A stretch of DNA of 64,000 nucleotides from CALBPI01 sp038533155. GTDB lineage: Bacteria; Pseudomonadota; Gammaproteobacteria; Steroidobacterales; Woeseiaceae. The stretch lies in NCBI GenBank assembly GCA_038533155.1, contig JBCAZH010000010.1:1-64000 (forward strand), in the 5' to 3' direction. Positions 1 to 8,667 of the stretch are shown here, piece by piece. Under the pieces are notes generated by a model that saw only the letters and a program-made list of their open reading frames with translations, did not search any database and was not told the origin of the DNA. Numbering within the stretch: the first letter of the stretch is position 1; each line of letters opens with the position of its first letter. The position numbers and the translations under genes are program-made.

Positions 1-2514
1 GTTGAACCTCACCATCGCCGACAGCGAGCTGTTGACCGCGCCGATCGTCTCCCATCGGCCCGGGAGCGACAGCGTGTTGTTCGCGATCACGCGTTCCAGT
101 TCCTCCGCCGCAGCAGGACGCTCAGTCAGGTACTCGGTCAGCTCGCGACGAAGTTCTGAAATCGCCGCTGCCGTCTTATCGGTCTGCACGGGTGCCAGAA
201 TTAAGAATGGTCGTTGTGCTTGCGCATCGACCACGGTGGAGTACGCGCCGTAAGACCAGTTCTTGTCTTCGCGAAGGTTCATGTTAAGTCGGGCGCTGAA
301 ATCGCCACCAAGGACTTGGTTGGCAGCTTCAATCGCGAGGTCTGCGCTGTCTGAGGAGGATGGCGCGACGTGCCCGCCGATGATCATGGACTGTTCCGAG
401 CCAGGACGATTCACGACGTAAATCTTCTCGCCTGACTGATGAGCGACCGTATCGAGTGTCTTGGTCGGAATCTCGGCGCGTTGCCACTTCCCGAAGCGGC
501 TTTCGATTTCGGGTCGAATCTCGGCGAGCGTTGTGTCGCCGACAATGATCAACGTTGCGTTATTCGGACGAATCCACGTGTCATGGAAGTCCTTCAGCGC
601 CGCACGATCGATCGCGGAAACACTTGCTTCGGTGCCAGAACCTGTGAGCGGTTGGCTATAAGCGTGGCCTTCGCCGTACATAATTTTCGGCAACACGCGC
701 AGCGCCATCGACTGCGGTTGCGTGCGCTCGCGCTGAATGCCGGCCAACGCCGATTTCTTCAGTCGATCCAGTTCGTCTTCTGGAAACGCTGGATTCAGAA
801 CGATATCGGCGTAGATATCCAATGCGTCACCCATGGTTTGCTTCAGTGTGTTCAAACCAATGGTCGAGGTATCGAGATTGCTACCCGCACCGTAGTTCGC
901 GCCGAGTTGTGCCAGCGCTTCTGAGATTTCGAGGGCGCTCAGTTTGCGCGTGCCTTCGTCCAGCATGCCCATAGCGAGCGAGGCCGTCCCCGGCTGACCG
1001 AATTGGTCAGCAGCATAGCCTGCGTCGAATACGAGACTGAAATTGACCAGTGGTACGTCGGCGCGATTGGCAACGATCAACTCAAGCCCGTTGTCGAGCG
1101 TCGCTTTTTCGAACGCCGGAAAACCGACGCTTGGAAAACTATCCGGGAACGGTAGCTCACTGCGGTCGGCACCTTCACCACTCGCGGTAAGGGTGGTGTC
1201 GAAGGGTTCTACGGTCAGCACGTAGACGTCGTCCGTCATCCATCGTTTCGCTGCAGCTTGGACTGTTCGGGGCGTTGCCGCTTCCAGTCTCGTGAGTGAT
1301 GTCTTGTAGAAGTCAGGCGAGCCGCCGTAGACGAAATTTTCAGCCAAGATATCGGACTTGCCGCCGAAGCCACCGACACGCTCAACCCCGCGCACGAACC
1401 CGGCCAGCGCACCTGTGCGCTCGCGCTCAAGTTCGTCACGCGTCGGACCTTTTTCTAGGAAGCGGGCGATTTCCTCATCCATCGCGCGCTCGACAGCGGC
1501 TGCGTCACCGCCCGGCTGAACCGTGGCCGTGACCAGCAGAATACCGGCGATTTCGACGGACAACATACCTGCGCTAACGTCAGTTGCGGTCTGGTCGTTG
1601 TAGACGAGGCGCTCATAGAGTCGCGAATTTTTGCCGCCACCGAGTACGGCGGTTGCAAGCTGGAGTAGATCGGTATCTTCCGCAGCCCACTCCGGGGCTG
1701 GCCATGCTTTGTAGATTCGCGTTTGCGGCACGCGATCCTGTTGCACTTCGCGATGTTCGCCGTCGAGGCTTGGGACCCAAGCTTCGTGCCGTGAGATAGG
1801 CGGTCCTGCTGGGATATCACCGAAATACAACTGCGCTTTTTCGCGCGCGACTTCCGGTGTGATGTCGCCGGCAAGCACTAGCACTGCGTTGTTCGGACCG
1901 TAGTAGGTTTGGAACCAGGTTCTCACATCCTCCAGAGTGGCTGCTTGTACGTCTTCAGCGGATCCGATAGGCAGCCAGGAATACGGATGTCCTTGTGGGA
2001 AAATCGCTTTCACCAAATGGCCGAATACGCGTCCATAAGGCTGGTTTTCGCCTTGACGTTTTTCGTTGAGAACTACCCCAATCTGCTCGTCAAGACGTTC
2101 CTGCGTCACTGCACCGAGCAAGTGGCCCATGCGATCGGATTCCATGAAGAGCGCGACATCAAGACCGGTGGTTGGCACGTTTTGGAAGTAGTTGGTTCGA
2201 TCAAACGAGGTCGTACCGTTCTGATCGGTCGCACCGATTTTCTCGAATGGGCCGAAATACTCATCGTCATAGTTTTCGCTACCGTTGAACATCAAGTGTT
2301 CGAACAGATGCGCGAACCCTGTACGACCGGGTTGCTCGTCTTTGGATCCGACGTGGTACCAGATGTTGACCGCGACAATTGGCGCTTTGTGATCTTCGTG
2401 GACGATGACCGTCAGACCGTTGTCCAGCTGGAACTGTGTGTAGGGGATTTCGACAGTCTGACTTTGGGCCGCGCTGCCTGCGACCAACGCCAGAGCAAAG
2501 AGTAGCACTCGCAT
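1..2514 (-). CDS. M16 family zinc metallopeptidase (pitrilysin-like), C-terminus off the window
   Basis: Reading the minus strand from the ATG at 2514 gives 838 codons with no stop before the window edge, so the gene is partial. Residues 1-18 look like a signal peptide, so the enzyme is probably periplasmic. The inverted zinc motif HxxEH is at about residues 69-73 (HLFEH). A second peptidase-like half follows, with further typical M16 segments such as NWSYGAYS near residue 785. Family members degrade peptides in a closed two-half chamber; the substrate cannot be told. The start has a ribosome site (AAGGA) seven bases upstream. The opposite-strand ORFs here are shadows. Confidence 0.93.
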   Translation of the reverse strand, partial: MRVLLFALALVAGSAAQSQTVEIPYTQFQLDNGLTVIVHEDHKAPIVAVNIWYHVGSKDEQPGRTGFAHLFEHLMFNGSENYDDEYFGPFEKIGATDQNGTTSFDRTNYFQNVPTTGLDVALFMESDRMGHLLGAVTQERLDEQIGVVLNEKRQGENQPYGRVFGHLVKAIFPQGHPYSWLPIGSAEDVQAATLEDVRTWFQTYYGPNNAVLVLAGDITPEVAREKAQLYFGDIPAGPPISRHEAWVPSLDGEHREVQQDRVPQTRIYKAWPAPEWAAEDTDLLQLATAVLGGGKNSRLYERLVYNDQTATDVSAGMLSVEIAGILLVTATVQPGGDAAAVERAMDEEIARFLEKGPTRDELERERTGALAGFVRGVERVGGFGGKSDILAENFVYGGSPDFYKTSLTRLEAATPRTVQAAAKRWMTDDVYVLTVEPFDTTLTASGEGADRSELPFPDSFPSVGFPAFEKATLDNGLELIVANRADVPLVNFSLVFDAGYAADQFGQPGTASLAMGMLDEGTRKLSALEISEALAQLGANYGAGSNLDTSTIGLNTLKQTMGDALDIYADIVLNPAFPEDELDRLKKSALAGIQRERTQPQSMALRVLPKIMYGEGHAYSQPLTGSGTEASVSAIDRAALKDFHDTWIRPNNATLIIVGDTTLAEIRPEIESRFGKWQRAEIPTKTLDTVAHQSGEKIYVVNRPGSEQSMIIGGHVAPSSSDSADLAIEAANQVLGGDFSARLNMNLREDKNWSYGAYSTVVDAQAQRPFLILAPVQTDKTAAAISELRRELTEYLTERPAAAEELERVIANNTLSLPGRWETIGAVNSSLSAMVRFN

Positions 2515-2619
2515 AGATTCGTCCTTACATCGATTATCGGCACTGGAAGCTGCCCGCGGGTCTTTCTCACGCGTTTCCCAGTGATAACCGATGAAACTAC
2601 CAGTGTGGTCTGGGTTTTG

Positions 2620-2666
2620 TCCAAGCTCAGCGGCCCTCGAATGGCAGCATTCGGGGGCTTTTGGAC
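2620..2666. repeat. Stem-loop between OppA-like gene and M16 protease
   Basis: CCCTCGAATG (2634-2643) pairs with CATTCGGGGG (2648-2657), ten pairs with one G-T, around a GCAG loop. Outer arms GTCCAA (2620-2625) and TTGGAC (2661-2666) lengthen it. It sits just past the stop of the OppA-like gene and could end that transcript or shape the leader of the protease gene. Only the plus strand has a short T run (TTTT) after it, so terminator function on the minus strand is uncertain. Confidence 0.45.
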
Positions 2667-2682
2667 GAGCTAAGTCATTGAC

Positions 2683-4296
2683 CTATCTCGTTGCAGCTGA
2701 ATCAGAGATTTCTAGGTGGGCCGAGTAAGTGCGATCCATCGGCGTCGCCGCAAAACCGACGACGCGCTCGCTGACAAGATGCCGTGACACATAAAAGTAC
2801 ATCGGCAGGATCGGGTAATCGCGCATCAGCGTCGACTCTGCTTCGTACAGCAACTCACGTCGAGTGGACGTATCGAGTGTGCGAGCCGCTTCATCCAGCA
2901 GCGCGTCATATTCTGGGTTGCTGTAGCTTGCAAAGTTCTGCGGGTGTTCGCTGCGGAAGATCTCGAGATAGGTATTGGGATCATTGTAGTCCCCGGTCCA
3001 CCCGAGTCGCATGATGTCCCACAGTTCGCGCTTGTTTCGATTGCTCAGCATGACGCGGAACTCTTGGTTCGTGACTTCGAGACGCGCACCAAGCGCCTCA
3101 CGCACCATCGCTTGCAGCGCGACGGCGACTTTCTGGTGCGAGTCACCCGTGTTGTAGATCAGGGTCGCTTGTAGTGGCGAGTCGTCCGTAAAACCCGCAT
3201 CCCGATACAACTGCCGCGCTAACGCCAATTGTTCGTCTCTTGGAAGCTCGCGCCAATCGAATGAGAAACTGTCGTAGTTCGCTATGCCGGGCGGTACGAC
3301 CCCGAAAGCGCCCGTCTGTCCGGCGCCGAGAACAGATTCCGTGAGCGCCTTGCGATCCAGCGCGATACTCAGTGCTTCACGCAGCCGGACGTCCGAGAAG
3401 GGCGGCTCGGTGAGATCAAACACCATGAAGTAGACGCTTAAGTTCGTGGTGACGTGTAGCTGGTCACCGTATCGTGCCTTCAACGACTGGAACTGCCCGT
3501 TCGGTGTGCTGGACGTGATATCGAGCTCACCCGCCTCAAAAAGCCGTAGCTCGGTCGCCGTATCCTCGATCGCGAGGAATTCCACCTGATCAATGTCGAC
3601 GTTGGCGGCATCGCGGTAGTTCGGGTTCTTTTTCAACGTGATCCGGTCGCCAACCCGCTGACTTGCCAACGTATAGGGTCCGTTCGTCACGGAATGCTCG
3701 GGTCGCACAAATCGCGGTCCGTACGCGTCGAAACTGGCTTGATGTAGCGGAAAGGTGACCCAGCTTGTGAGTAAGCCAAGAAAAAACGGCGTGGGTTGTT
3801 CGAGGCGGATCTCTAAGGTCCTCGCATCGAGGGCGCGTATCCCAAGATCCGCCACGTCCTGCTCTCCCGCGATGACCGCGGTCGCGTTTTGTATGGGTCG
3901 AAGTAACGGCGCATAGGCGCTTGCCGTCTCAGGATCGATGGTTCTCCGGAGGCCGGACGCAAAATGCTCTGCCACGAGTGGATCCCCATTCGACCAAAGC
4001 AAGCCTTCGCGAAGTAAGAACGTGTAAGTCAGACCGTCGTCACTGATCGTCCAGGACTCTGCCGCGCCTGGTACCAGTTCGCCGCCTGGTGCCTCGCCGA
4101 TCAGCCCTTCGTACAGGTCGCGCAAAATGGCACCAGATCCCGTGCCTTCGGCGCGATGCGGATCGAGGGACTGGGGTGGCGCAGGAATCGCGCGGCGAAG
4201 CACATCAACGGATGCTCCTGTGGCTTGGTCGGCCGTTTGGCCCCCGCACCCGCACACAACAAGCAATGCTAGTGCGGTGAATGTCCATCGGATCAC
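2683..4296 (-). CDS. OppA-type peptide ABC transporter substrate-binding lipoprotein
   Basis: The 537-residue protein matches SBP family 5 (peptide/opine-binding proteins such as OppA and MppA) in length and layout. Its N-terminal hydrophobic stretch ends in VVCGCGG, a probable lipobox with Cys17 as lipidated residue, so it should be a membrane-anchored periplasmic binding protein. Segments such as SLDPHRAEGTGSG near residue 43 and AESWTISDDGLTYTF near residue 80 are typical of the family. Translation starts at GTG with GGAGGAG six bases upstream. No permease or ATPase genes adjoin it, so it either uses a transporter elsewhere or has a signalling role, as MppA does. Confidence 0.9.
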   Translation of the reverse strand: MIRWTFTALALLVVCGCGGQTADQATGASVDVLRRAIPAPPQSLDPHRAEGTGSGAILRDLYEGLIGEAPGGELVPGAAESWTISDDGLTYTFLLREGLLWSNGDPLVAEHFASGLRRTIDPETASAYAPLLRPIQNATAVIAGEQDVADLGIRALDARTLEIRLEQPTPFFLGLLTSWVTFPLHQASFDAYGPRFVRPEHSVTNGPYTLASQRVGDRITLKKNPNYRDAANVDIDQVEFLAIEDTATELRLFEAGELDITSSTPNGQFQSLKARYGDQLHVTTNLSVYFMVFDLTEPPFSDVRLREALSIALDRKALTESVLGAGQTGAFGVVPPGIANYDSFSFDWRELPRDEQLALARQLYRDAGFTDDSPLQATLIYNTGDSHQKVAVALQAMVREALGARLEVTNQEFRVMLSNRNKRELWDIMRLGWTGDYNDPNTYLEIFRSEHPQNFASYSNPEYDALLDEAARTLDTSTRRELLYEAESTLMRDYPILPMYFYVSRHLVSERVVGFAATPMDRTYSAHLEISDSAATR

Positions 4297-4413
4297 AGCG
4301 TCTCCTCCGCGCCGCTTTCGAAAGATACTCGCACAGGGTGTGAAACGAGACCAAGACTTTGATCACGACTCGCAACCATGCAATTGCGGCCACGACATTC
4401 CATAATGGCGAGT

Positions 4414-5379
4414 ATGACAGAGACACACCGACGCCAACCGTACCCGTCAATCGAGCCTTACCACACGGCTTACCTGGAGGTCAGTGATGGCCACCGCTTG
4501 TATTATGAGCAGTCGGGAAATCCCCACGGCAAGCCTGTGGTGGTGTTACACGGCGGGCCTGGGGGCGGCAGCAGTCCGGCGATGCGGCAGTTTTTTAACC
4601 CGGATACCTACCGCATCGTCGTGTTTGATCAGCGCGGTGCAGGAAAGAGCACCCCGCATGCGAGTCTGGAACACAACACCACCCAAGACTTGATCAACGA
4701 CATCGAAGTTCTGCGCGAAGCTTTGCAAATTCGGCGTTGGCAGGTGTTCGGCGGGTCATGGGGAAGCACGCTCGCGTTGGCCTATGCCCAAGCACATCCG
4801 GATAAAGTAACCGAAATGGTCTTACGCGGTATTTTTATGCTGCGCCCGAAGGAGCTTCATTGGTTCTATCAGCAGGGTGCGAGCGAGATTTTCCCCGATC
4901 TTTGGCAACACTATCTGGCACCGATCCCAGAGTCCGAAAGGGACGACCTACTCAATGCTTACCATCGTCGATTGACCGGTGATGACGAGTCGGAGCGGTT
5001 AGCTGCTGCGCGTGCGTGGTCGACTTGGGAAGGTGCGACAAGTTTCTTGCGGCCGAACAAGGTGGCCACGGAAGAATTCGGCGAGGCCGCCCATGCCCTC
5101 GCGATGGCGCGGATCGAGTGCCATTATTTCGTGAACCAAGGGTTTATGGCGCCGAATCAGCTGATCGACAATATTGATCGAATTCGACAGATTCCGGCGG
5201 TAATTGTCCAAGGCCGCTATGACATCGTGTGTCCATCGGTCAGTGCCTGGGAGTTGCATCAGGCTTGGCCTGAGTCGAAGCTTGTGATGGTGGATGATGC
5301 CGGGCATTCGGCGTTCGAGCCGGGGAACGCGGCAGCGTTGGTGCATGCAACAGACTCTTTTTCTGCGGGGCGGGGATGA
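4414..5379 (+). CDS. pip: Proline iminopeptidase
   Basis: An alpha/beta hydrolase of peptidase family S33 that removes N-terminal proline from peptides in the cytoplasm. It shows the oxyanion segment HGGPGGG, the strand DQRGAGKS, the nucleophile elbow GGSWGS (Ser about 115 from this start), an acidic residue in GRYDIVCP and a C-terminal His in DDAGHS. Length (about 321 residues) fits the Xanthomonas-type enzyme. ATGs also occur at 4378 and 4405; family alignment favours 4405 or 4414. Its stop overlaps the next start (ATGA at 5376-5379), so the two genes are translationally coupled. Confidence 0.93.
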   Translation: MTETHRRQPYPSIEPYHTAYLEVSDGHRLYYEQSGNPHGKPVVVLHGGPGGGSSPAMRQFFNPDTYRIVVFDQRGAGKSTPHASLEHNTTQDLINDIEVLREALQIRRWQVFGGSWGSTLALAYAQAHPDKVTEMVLRGIFMLRPKELHWFYQQGASEIFPDLWQHYLAPIPESERDDLLNAYHRRLTGDDESERLAAARAWSTWEGATSFLRPNKVATEEFGEAAHALAMARIECHYFVNQGFMAPNQLIDNIDRIRQIPAVIVQGRYDIVCPSVSAWELHQAWPESKLVMVDDAGHSAFEPGNAAALVHATDSFSAGRG

Positions 5380-6740
5380 CGCAAACAACACTCTTTCAAA
5401 ATGCGCGCTTGGTTAGCGACGGTGTGGAAACACCCTCTGACCTGTTGGTGGTTGATGGTCGTATCGCAAAGATCGCTGGCGAGATCTCAGCACCGAACGG
5501 TGCGCACGTGGTCGACGTCGCCGGCCGATTGCTGATGCCGGGCATGATCGACGACCAGGTGCATTTTCGCGAACCAGGACTGACGGCGAAAGGCGACCTT
5601 AGTTCTGAATCGGCCGCATCTGTTGCCGGTGGTACGACCAGCTTTATGGATATGCCGAATGTGAATCCGCCGATCACCACCCGGCCGGCGTTGGCAGACA
5701 AGTACGCACTGGCCGAAGGTCGTTGCCATGCGAACTACGCTTTTTACTTCGGTGCCACCAATGACAACTTGGAAGAGATCAAAGCGCTGAAGCCTCACGA
5801 GACTTGCGGTATTAAGGCATTCATGGGCGCATCGACAGGAAGCCTGTTGGTTGACGACGCGCAGGCTCTGGACGACTTGTTCCGATTTGCGCCGGTGCTG
5901 GTGGTGACGCACTGCGAGGACTCGCCAATGATCTGGGCGGCTGAACGCGCCGCGCGCGATGAGTTGGGCGATGAAGTTCCGATCGCGATGCATCCGGAGA
6001 TTCGCAGTGCAGCGGCGTGTTTGAAGTCGTCGGCACTCGCAACTGGCCTTGCGCGCGAGCACGATGCACGCTTGCATGTCCTGCACTTGACGACGGCCGA
6101 TGAGATGCCTCAGTTCGCGCGAGGCGAGCGCTACGGTAAGCGCATCACCGCGGAAATTTGTATTCATCATCTGTGGTTCTCGGCCGATGACTACGAGGCA
6201 CTCGGCACTCGGATCAAGTGCAATCCGGCGATCAAGGGAAGCGAACATCGCGCGGCGCTGCGTCAGGCCTTGGTCGACGGACGCCTCGATGTGATTGCGA
6301 CAGATCATGCGCCGCATCTTGCCGATGAAAAGAATCGCCACTACTTCGCGGCCCCGGCCGGGCTACCTCTGACTGAGCATGCGTTGGTGGCGGCGCTGGA
6401 TCTTGCCGACACGCTTGGCGTTGATACGCCGTTTATGGTCGACCGACTCGCCCACGCCTCAGCGGATCTATTCGGTATCACAGATCGTGGCTACCTGAGA
6501 GAAGGGTATTGGGCGGATCTTGTGATTGTTGACCCGGACGCGCCGTGGACGACACGCGACGCCGATGTACATTACAAATGTCAATGGACGCCGTTTGACG
6601 GCCACGAGTTTCGCCATCGTGTGATGGGTACTTGGGTCAACGGTGTGCATGCGTACGACGGCGAACGCGTTCTTGATGTGCGTGCAGGTGTGCCTCTGGT
6701 GTGCAACAGCGCGCGCGACGCGAATATCGTTCGACGTTAA
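5376..6740 (+). CDS. pyrC: Dihydroorotase
   Basis: A 454-residue amidohydrolase that should close carbamoyl-aspartate to dihydroorotate in pyrimidine synthesis. The family signatures are DDQVHFREPG (His63, Arg65), the probable carboxylated lysine in GIKAFMGAS (Lys147), THCED (His179) and ATDHAPH (Asp310, His311). The first His of the usual HxH metal pair is Gln61, a variant I recall from Bacteroidetes-type dihydroorotases with the same DDQVHFREPG stretch. It overlaps pip by four bases. Hydantoinase or allantoinase is an alternative, but the FREPGLT segment favours dihydroorotase. Confidence 0.88.
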   Translation: MTQTTLFQNARLVSDGVETPSDLLVVDGRIAKIAGEISAPNGAHVVDVAGRLLMPGMIDDQVHFREPGLTAKGDLSSESAASVAGGTTSFMDMPNVNPPITTRPALADKYALAEGRCHANYAFYFGATNDNLEEIKALKPHETCGIKAFMGASTGSLLVDDAQALDDLFRFAPVLVVTHCEDSPMIWAAERAARDELGDEVPIAMHPEIRSAAACLKSSALATGLAREHDARLHVLHLTTADEMPQFARGERYGKRITAEICIHHLWFSADDYEALGTRIKCNPAIKGSEHRAALRQALVDGRLDVIATDHAPHLADEKNRHYFAAPAGLPLTEHALVAALDLADTLGVDTPFMVDRLAHASADLFGITDRGYLREGYWADLVIVDPDAPWTTRDADVHYKCQWTPFDGHEFRHRVMGTWVNGVHAYDGERVLDVRAGVPLVCNSARDANIVRR

Positions 6741-6750
6741 TCGGCACTGG

Positions 6751-6774
6751 CGGGGCTTCCCCGAGTGGCGCCAC
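6751..6774 (+). repeat. Short hairpin plus 10-bp palindrome after pyrC
   Basis: CGGGG-ctt-CCCCG (6751-6763) is followed at once by the perfect palindrome GTGGCGCCAC (6765-6774). It lies 11 bases past the pyrC stop and 65 bases before korC. No T run follows, so a factor-independent terminator is not supported; a pause site or operator is possible. Confidence 0.3.
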
Positions 6775-6838
6775 GGGAGTAAGCTTGGGGCAGGGATGAA
6801 AAACAATGGGGGGCAGATAGGCGCGAGCTGCGGGGGCG

Positions 6839-8650
6839 GTGCTGCGTTTGTCGAACTCGATGCAACCTACCGACACTGATCGACCCGAGTACTTTCACAA
6901 AGTGGTCGATTGCCAATGGGCATGCCCTGCACATACCAATGTGCCCGAGTACATCCGCCTGATCGCACAAGGTCGATTCAGCGATGCCTATATGGTGAAT
7001 CGAGAATCCAATGTGTTCCCGGGCATCCTTGGCCGAGTATGCGACCGGCCTTGTGAGCCGGCTTGTCGTCGGGGCCGGGTTGAAGACCAGCCGGTCGCAA
7101 TCTGCCGCCTAAAGCGGGTCGCCGCTGATCATCGTGACGATATTCGAGATCGTCTGCCGGTGGCGCCGCCGCAAAACAATGGCAAACGGGTTGCATTGAT
7201 TGGGGCAGGCTGTGCGTCACTCACCGTGGCCAACGATCTCGCACCGCTCGGCTACGACATCGATCTTTTTGAGGCGCACGCCAAGCCAGGCGGGTTGATG
7301 CGGACCAATATCCCGCAGTTTCGACTGCCGCCCACCGTGCTCGACGAAGAGATCGGATACGTGCTCGACATGGGCGTAAACGCGCACTTCAACCATCCGG
7401 TCGATTCGCTGCGCTCGATGTTGGACTCGCGCGAGTACGATGCCGTTTTTGTGGGGACTGGCGCACCGAAAGGCAAAGAACTCTCTTTGCCGGGCAGGCA
7501 CGACAGCGCGTCGATACATATCGGTATCCAGTGGCTGGAATCAGTGGCATTCGAACACACAAAGACGATTGGCAAACGCGTATTGATCATCGGGGTCGGC
7601 AACACCGCGATGGACTGTTGCCGAACGGCACTTCGTCTGGGTGCCGAGTCCGTCAAAGTCATGGCACGCAAGCCCCGTCAGTTTTTCAAAGCGTCAGCCT
7701 GGGAATTGGACGACGCTGAAGAAGAAAATGTCGACATTGTCGTCAACCATTCGCCGCGCGAGTTTGTGGTTGAGGATGGTCAACTGCGTGGCATGTGGTT
7801 CGACGAGATGGCCTACGAAACCGATGCTGACGGCAAGATCGATCGAGGACGTATCGTTGGCGAACAGTTTATTCCGTGCGATGACGTGATCTTGGCGATC
7901 GGCCAGGAAAACGCGTTCGATTGGATCGAGCGCGACATTGGATTGGAATTCAATCAGTGGGATTGTCCCGTGGTCGACGAAACGACTCTGATGTCGACTC
8001 GTCCGGGGGTGTTCTTCGGTGGCGACGCCGCGTTCGGGCCAAAGAACATTATCTGGGGCGTTGCCCACGGCCATGAAGCGGCGATTTCGATTCATCGGTA
8101 CTGCTCGGGAGAAGATGTCGCGGAACGCCCAGCGCACGGCATGCATCTGGCCGCGCAAAAAATGGGCATCCACGAGTGGAGCTACTCGAATAACTACGAT
8201 GCGAGTGAACGGCGATTGATGCCGCACGTCGATCTCAAGGAACGGTTCAAGAAGCTCGATATTGAAGTGGAGCTCGGGTTCAGTGCTGAGCAAACGCTCG
8301 CCGAAGTCGAGCGTTGCTTGAACTGCGACGTACAGACCGTGTTCAACGCCTCGCAGTGTATTGAATGCGATGCCTGCATTGATATTTGTCCGACCAATTG
8401 CCTGACCATGACCGAGAACGGCGATGAGGCTGACCTTAGGACACGACTCACCGCGCCTTGTGCGAATCCGGACGCACCGCTGTTTGTATCCGAAGACTTG
8501 CCGCAAACACAGCGTGTCATGGTCAAAGATGAGGATCTGTGTGTGCACTGCAGTCTGTGCGCCGAGCGTTGTCCAACCGGTGCCTGGGATATGCAGAAAT
8601 CAACGTTGCTTCAGCCGCGCGCAGCAGACGCAGTCGAACCGCCGCGCTGA
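6839..8650 (+). CDS. korC: FAD/NAD(P)-dependent Fe-S oxidoreductase subunit of 2-oxoglutarate oxidoreductase (KorC-like)
   Basis: About 603 residues. The N-terminal part resembles the glutamate synthase small subunit: a Cys-rich segment (CQWACPAHT, then CDRPCEPAC) and a Rossmann motif VALIGAGCAS near residue 120. A second nucleotide motif, VLIIGVGNTAMD, is near residue 249. The C-terminus carries two ferredoxin-type cluster motifs, CIECDACIDICP and CVHCSLCAERCP. It precedes genes for both catalytic subunits of a 2-oxoacid oxidoreductase. In Thauera and Azoarcus such a third subunit passes electrons between ferredoxin-level centres and NADP. That makes NAD(P)-linked 2-oxoglutarate oxidation likely here (inference). 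The start may be GTG 6839 or ATG 6860. Confidence 0.85.
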   Translation: MLRLSNSMQPTDTDRPEYFHKVVDCQWACPAHTNVPEYIRLIAQGRFSDAYMVNRESNVFPGILGRVCDRPCEPACRRGRVEDQPVAICRLKRVAADHRDDIRDRLPVAPPQNNGKRVALIGAGCASLTVANDLAPLGYDIDLFEAHAKPGGLMRTNIPQFRLPPTVLDEEIGYVLDMGVNAHFNHPVDSLRSMLDSREYDAVFVGTGAPKGKELSLPGRHDSASIHIGIQWLESVAFEHTKTIGKRVLIIGVGNTAMDCCRTALRLGAESVKVMARKPRQFFKASAWELDDAEEENVDIVVNHSPREFVVEDGQLRGMWFDEMAYETDADGKIDRGRIVGEQFIPCDDVILAIGQENAFDWIERDIGLEFNQWDCPVVDETTLMSTRPGVFFGGDAAFGPKNIIWGVAHGHEAAISIHRYCSGEDVAERPAHGMHLAAQKMGIHEWSYSNNYDASERRLMPHVDLKERFKKLDIEVELGFSAEQTLAEVERCLNCDVQTVFNASQCIECDACIDICPTNCLTMTENGDEADLRTRLTAPCANPDAPLFVSEDLPQTQRVMVKDEDLCVHCSLCAERCPTGAWDMQKSTLLQPRAADAVEPPR

Positions 8651-8667
8651 GTTAAGGCAGGCTAACG

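Noticed and set aside
5487..6341. 284-codon ORF opposite pyrC
   Set aside because: Shadow of a GC-rich coding region; Arg/Cys/His-rich with no family match, while the plus strand is a clear enzyme.
7694..8548. 284-codon ORF opposite korC
   Set aside because: Antisense shadow; the plus-strand frame carries complete Fe-S and nucleotide motifs.
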